Source: Nocardia vaccinii NBRC 15922 (GTDB lineage: Bacteria > Actinomycetota > Actinomycetes > Mycobacteriales > Mycobacteriaceae). From it: a stretch of 64,000 nt of DNA. Below the pieces are notes generated by a model. The model did no database searches. It was not told the DNA's origin and saw nothing but the letters and a program-made list of their open reading frames with translations. The translations under genes were made by a program, and so were the position numbers. Where the stretch lies: positions 40,301 to 104,300 of the forward strand of contig NZ_BDCC01000050.1 of assembly GCF_001613305.1 (NCBI RefSeq), given 5' to 3'. Positions 61,042-64,000 of this stretch are shown here, piece by piece; position 1 is the first letter of the stretch; each line of letters starts with the position of its first letter.

Positions 61042-61398
61042 GTGCCACGCGCCTATCGCACCGAGTTACGGACCCGGGCGATCGCTCTGGTCCGGGCAGG
61101 CGAACCCGCCAAGCAGACAGCGGTCGAGCTGGGCATCCATCCGGTCACGTCGTCGAAATGGTTGCGCCAGGATGACATCGACCACGGACTACGTCCCGGT
61201 AAACCGGCGGCGGAGTCGGCGGAATTGCGTGGGGCTCGCCGCCGGATACGAGAATTCGAAACCGAGCTCGCGATCATCCGCCATGCCTACATCGAGATCT
61301 TCTACAACCGCCAACGCCGCCACTCGTCCCTGGGCTACCGCACCCCGATCGAGTTCGAACTACTCTCCCAGAAGGCACCCATTGCGGCTGTCAGTTAG
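61042..61398 (+). pseudogene. IS3-family OrfA fused to OrfB end by internal deletion
   Basis: From GTG 61042 the protein starts as a normal IS3 OrfA (PRAYRTELRTRAIALVRAGEPAKQTAVELGIHPVTSSKWLRQDD, then RGARRRIREFETELAI) and continues without a break into the last residues of OrfB (YIEIFYNRQRRHSSLGYRTPIEFE). The integrase core of about 250 residues and the frameshift site are gone, yet one frame remains open. It could still make a DNA-binding fusion peptide. No clear terminal inverted repeats were found. Confidence 0.85.
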
Positions 61399-61619
61399 CC
61401 ACCGCGACAACCCTGGCGGCGGCCATGACCGAGGCCGAGATCCTCGGTGAGGGCCACAGCGGATACCTGGACGGAATACTGGACACCTACCGTCGGGTCC
61501 CCGGTTCGCGGCCACCAGGCACCGTCGATTGATCCGGTGGCGGTGTCTTCTTCGCGCAGCACCAACCGTGGCGCTCGCGGCCGCGCGCTCGCCACCGCTG
61601 GCGCAGGTCCAGCGGTCAT
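61395..61619 (-). pseudogene. DUF5994-like protein, truncated copy 1
   Basis: 74 codons. The N-terminus is family-like (RLVLREEDTATGSIDGAWWPRTGDPT), but after GDPT the sequence is unrelated (VGVQYSVQVSAVALTEDLGLGHG) up to a stop next to the IS3 remnant. The ATG overlaps the stop of the intact copy (ATGA), so it was the next gene of the same operon before being cut by the IS3 element. Confidence 0.65.
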
Positions 61620-62077
61620 GTCGGAACGTCGTCCGGGGCGTTGCGCACGGCCCTGAGCAGATCGGTGACGGTGGATGCATTGCCCCTGGCGGCCGCGGCG
61701 GTCATCGTGACGCGCGCGGAGTCGATAGTGGTGCGCGGCGGGATGATCAGTAGCGCGATCCTGGCACCGGCGAGACCGACAACGTCGAGGGTGTGCGGCG
61801 GTTTGCGGTAGTAGCCGCCGAGCCGTACCCAGCTGGCACCGACGGTGAATCTGTCCGGTGCGTGATCCCAATCGCCGAGGTGGTAGATCACGCGGTGTAC
61901 GAGGCCGAGCCGGGCCGCCAGCACCGTGAGCAGTGCCGGCAACTCGGCGGTGAGGTCATGGCCGTGCGGCCACCATGCTCCGTCGACCCATCCGGTGTGT
62001 GGTGGTTGGGTGTCGACCAGCAGCCGAAGCGAATGTGCGGAATTGGTCGGAGCGTATCGGGGCTGCTGTGAGGTCAT
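61616..62077 (-). CDS. DUF5994-like protein, intact copy
   Basis: 153 residues. LRLLVDTQPPHTGWVDGAWWPHGHDLTAELPALLTVLAARLGLVHRVIYHLGDWDHAPDRFTVGASWVRLGGYYRKPPHTLDVVGLAGARIALLIIPP carries the family hallmarks (GAWWP, YHLGDWD, RLGGY). The C-terminus ends in a helical segment. ATG 62077 has GGAG 8 nt upstream. It is cytosolic by composition. The family is common in mycolic-acid actinobacteria in multi-copy arrays; function unknown. Confidence 0.8.
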   Translation of the reverse strand: MTSQQPRYAPTNSAHSLRLLVDTQPPHTGWVDGAWWPHGHDLTAELPALLTVLAARLGLVHRVIYHLGDWDHAPDRFTVGASWVRLGGYYRKPPHTLDVVGLAGARIALLIIPPRTTIDSARVTMTAAAARGNASTVTDLLRAVRNAPDDVPT

Positions 62078-62111
62078 GATCGATGCTCCCGTCTCGGCGC
62101 GAGGGCCGAAT

Positions 62112-62345
62112 TCATCCGCCGTCGCCGCAGCGCGGCGGCTCTGCTGGTGCGGTCGGGGTGTTCTCGGGTGTCGGCCGTCCGCGATCGGCCAAAGGTAAAT
62201 TCGTGTCCGCGCCGGTGGGGTAGGCGCTGTGGGGCCACCACCTACTGTCGGCATACCCGGCTTCCAGTGGGTGAACATTCAGCCGCGCTCGTGATGCGCG
62301 AACTCGGGGTGGCTCGATGCCGAGTCGGCTCTGCTGTCGAATCAT
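62112..62345 (-). pseudogene. DUF5994-like protein, truncated copy 2
   Basis: From ATG 62345 the frame reads RARLNVHPLEAGYADSRWWPHSAYPTGAD, matching the first third of the DUF5994 fold (RL..P...GY.D..WWPHS), then an unrelated Pro-rich tail to 62112. It is upstream of the intact copy on the same strand, so this is a three-gene array in which the outer copies are truncated. Confidence 0.55.
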
Positions 62346-63571
62346 TGCCAACGCCCCTGCTTCGGAGCCGCCAGCACGCGCAGCGCTGTGCGCAGGCCGC
62401 GTCGCCGGGGTGACCGGTCCGCTTCATCGGCATGGGATAAGTTGTGGCCGTTGAACTTTCGTTCTGATGCGGTTTCGGGGGCGTCGTCGCAGGTGGCGGT
62501 CAGGAAGCGGTCGGGAAGAGCCAGTTTGTGGATGGTACGCAGCGTGAGCAGATATTGGCGCAGTAACGGGCCGCTCGTATAGGGCAGGTCGTACTTGTCG
62601 CACAGCGCCCGCACCCGTCCGGCGATTTCGGCATAGCGGTTGCTGGGGAGGTCGGGAAACAGATGGTGCTCGATCTGGTAGCACAGGTTTCCGCTCAGGA
62701 AGGCCAGCACCGGCCCGGCGTCGAAGTTCGCGGTGCCCAGCATCTGCCGCAGATACCACTCGGGCGCGGTCTCGTCTTCGATCACCGTGGCGGTGAATTT
62801 CTCGGCGCCGTCGGGGAAATGTCCGCAGAAGATCACCAGATAGGCCCAGAGGTTGCGGAGCATGTTCGCCGCCAGGTTCGCCATCAGGGTGCGTCGCCAC
62901 CGTCGGCCGCTCAGTATCGGGAATAGCAGGTAGTCCTTGCCGGCCTGCCGGGCGATCTTCCGGATCAACGCGCGAGCCTGGCTGAGTTTCTCCGCTGTGG
63001 AGGTCGCGCGGGCCCATGCGGCGTCCAGACCGTGGATGGCGATGCCCCATTCGAACGTGGCCGCCAACACCAGATTCTGCAACGGCTGCACCAGCATGTA
63101 CGGACGCCAGCGCTGGTCGCGCGTCACGCGCATCACGCCGAAGCCGACATCGTCGTCGAAGCCGAGGACGTTGGTGAACACATGGTGGCGATAGTTGTGG
63201 CCATGACGCCACTGCGACGACAGGCCCGCCATATCCCATTCCCAGGTGGTGGAATGGATTTCCGGATCGTTCATCCAGTCCCATTGACCGTGGCAGACGT
63301 TGTGGCCGATCTCCATGTTCTCGACACTCTTGGCCACCGCCAAGCCGGTAACCCCCAGAATCCACCCGAGTCTGCCGCGGCTCACCGCGATCGTCAGTCG
63401 GGCTGCGGCGTCCAGAGTGCGCTGGAATGTGATGGTGCGGCGGATGTAGTTCGCATCCCGCGTTCCGCGCTGATCCTCGATGTCCTGGCGGATTGCGTCG
63501 AGCTCATGTCCCAGCGCCTCGATGTCGGCCGTGCTCAAATGTGCGTAGACAGCGACCTGTGTAATGGCCAT
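62342..63571 (-). CDS. Acyl-CoA delta-9-type fatty acid desaturase (DesA3-like)
   Basis: 409-residue membrane diiron desaturase. Three His boxes are present: GHNVCHGQWDW, WRHGHNYRHHVFTN, and NLCYQIEHHLFPDLPSNR. Membrane segments include TGLAVAKSVENMEIG and NLVLAATFEWGIAIH. It would insert a double bond into stearoyl/palmitoyl-CoA using electrons from a reductase; in mycobacteria that is the adjacent Rv3230c-type gene, but here the upstream gene encodes only a 53-residue protein. The C-terminus overlaps the third DUF5994-like gene's start by 4 nt. Confidence 0.92.
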   Translation of the reverse strand: MAITQVAVYAHLSTADIEALGHELDAIRQDIEDQRGTRDANYIRRTITFQRTLDAAARLTIAVSRGRLGWILGVTGLAVAKSVENMEIGHNVCHGQWDWMNDPEIHSTTWEWDMAGLSSQWRHGHNYRHHVFTNVLGFDDDVGFGVMRVTRDQRWRPYMLVQPLQNLVLAATFEWGIAIHGLDAAWARATSTAEKLSQARALIRKIARQAGKDYLLFPILSGRRWRRTLMANLAANMLRNLWAYLVIFCGHFPDGAEKFTATVIEDETAPEWYLRQMLGTANFDAGPVLAFLSGNLCYQIEHHLFPDLPSNRYAEIAGRVRALCDKYDLPYTSGPLLRQYLLTLRTIHKLALPDRFLTATCDDAPETASERKFNGHNLSHADEADRSPRRRGLRTALRVLAAPKQGRWQ

Positions 63572-63572
63572 A

Positions 63573-63734
63573 TCAGCGCTTGAACACGCCCCTCAGATTG
63601 TGCTCCAGCCAGTCGAAGGGGCCATGGCCCCCGACCCGGCCTTCGGTGGGGGCCCGGGTACCGACGTTGCGGAGGCTTCTCCCGAGGCCTTCCTTGGAAG
63701 TCCGGATTCGGTGCGCGATCTTGTTCTGGGTCAT
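63573..63734 (-). CDS. Small basic protein upstream of the desaturase
   Basis: 53 residues: MTQNKIAHRIRTSKEGLGRSLRNVGTRAPTEG, then RVGGHGPFDWLEHNLRGVFKR. It is basic with no membrane segment and ends 1 nt before the desaturase ATG, so it is probably coupled. It occupies the place where mycobacteria have the desaturase's electron-transfer reductase. A remnant of a deleted gene is possible, but I see no recognisable reductase sequence. Confidence 0.4.
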   Translation of the reverse strand: MTQNKIAHRIRTSKEGLGRSLRNVGTRAPTEGRVGGHGPFDWLEHNLRGVFKR

Positions 63735-63887
63735 CGGAAAGATTCCCGTCCCCGGATGTGCGGTTCGGCCACGGCAGCCGAGTCGGCCGACCGTTCGACG
63801 CATGCACCGGCTATCACCTCAGCGTAGCTTCGGCAATCCAGCCTGTCTACATCGTAGAGTTACGCCGTTGACGTATGTCTTTCGAGG

Positions 63888-64000
63888 TCATCGTTGCTGG
63901 GAAGCGCCACCCTCGGACGAGTCCGTGGCCAGGCCGGTGAGCAGGATGTCGAGGCCCCGTTCGAGTTCGGCGGCGCCGTCGTAATCCGCCAGCACCGTCG
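63888..64000 (-). CDS. TetR-like regulator, C-terminal end only
   Basis: The minus strand entering from the right edge reads TVLADYDGAAELERGLDILLTGLATDSSEGGASQQR to a TGA at 63888. ..ELERGLDILLTGL resembles the final helix of TetR-family regulators, which commonly sit upstream of desaturases. The DNA-binding part lies outside the window. Confidence 0.45.
   Translation of the reverse strand, partial: TVLADYDGAAELERGLDILLTGLATDSSEGGASQQR

Noticed and set aside
1..64000. CRISPR arrays, prophage genes, classical defence or toxin-antitoxin pairs
   Set aside because: I looked for regularly spaced repeats, integrase/capsid motifs and paired toxin modules and saw none; the Uma2 repeats are two copies only.

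Overview
The window is high-GC actinobacterial DNA and best fits Nocardia or a close mycolic-acid-producing relative. Supporting features are an antigen-85-like mycolyltransferase (24485-25501), an LLM/F420-type oxidoreductase, a DesA3-type acyl-CoA desaturase, a TrcR/TrcS-like two-component pair, a large LuxR/MalT-type regulator, frequent GTG starts and many 4-nt ATGA overlaps. The genus is inferred, not proven.

Layout. 1-6544: purine (urate/allantoin) catabolism. Allantoinase runs off the left edge, followed by glycerate kinase, a gutted tartronate-semialdehyde reductase and hydroxypyruvate isomerase on the minus strand; uraD-uraH-uricase and an IclR regulator are on the plus strand. 6545-8316: two tandem Uma2-fold genes sharing a 200-bp near-identical repeat. 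8371-13506: LacI regulator, ABC sugar importer and PfkB kinase, probably a fructose system. 13543-16164: hydrolase, FAD monooxygenase and MarR-like regulator behind a perfect 15-bp inverted-repeat operator. 16341-24310: Gly-rich membrane-anchored protein, TrcR/TrcS-like pair and two GT39-type membrane glycosyltransferases, with a tRNA-Gly between them. A shared direct repeat, TCACAG-N5-GCACAG, lies upstream of the response regulator and both glycosyltransferases. 24485-28294: mycolyltransferase, DUF445, SnoaL-like and enoyl-CoA hydratase genes.

28366-33715: a complete ribose system (rbsD, rbsK, ATPase, permease, binding protein) divergent from its LacI regulator across a palindromic operator. 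33783-42592: assorted oxidoreductases, a broken TipAS-type fragment, a secreted guanyl-specific RNase, an old-yellow-enzyme reductase, a short-form leucyl-tRNA synthetase, a quinone oxidoreductase, a gutted MFS transporter and an LLM oxidoreductase. 42844-50271: mostly small actinobacterial proteins around a LuxR/LAL regulator, plus a lipocalin. 50697-55894: AraC regulator, cytochrome P450, and a PAS-PAS-GGDEF-EAL protein. 56903-61398: a graveyard of IS3, IS30, ISL3 and IS256 fragments with a broken GGDEF gene, interleaved with a small unrecognised operon (Ala/Gln coiled-coil protein, DUF3467-like protein, short ORF). 61395-64000: a tandem family of DUF5994-like genes, two of three truncated, then the acyl-CoA desaturase, a small protein and the C-terminus of a TetR-like regulator.

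A recurring theme is genes that keep their start, or both ends, but have lost the middle (glxR, the MFS transporter, an IS3 OrfA/OrfB fusion, DUF5994 copies). The best candidates for something not yet described are the putative TrcR-box regulon, the second-type LeuRS, and the coiled-coil/DUF3467 operon. No CRISPR array, phage or obvious defence island was seen.
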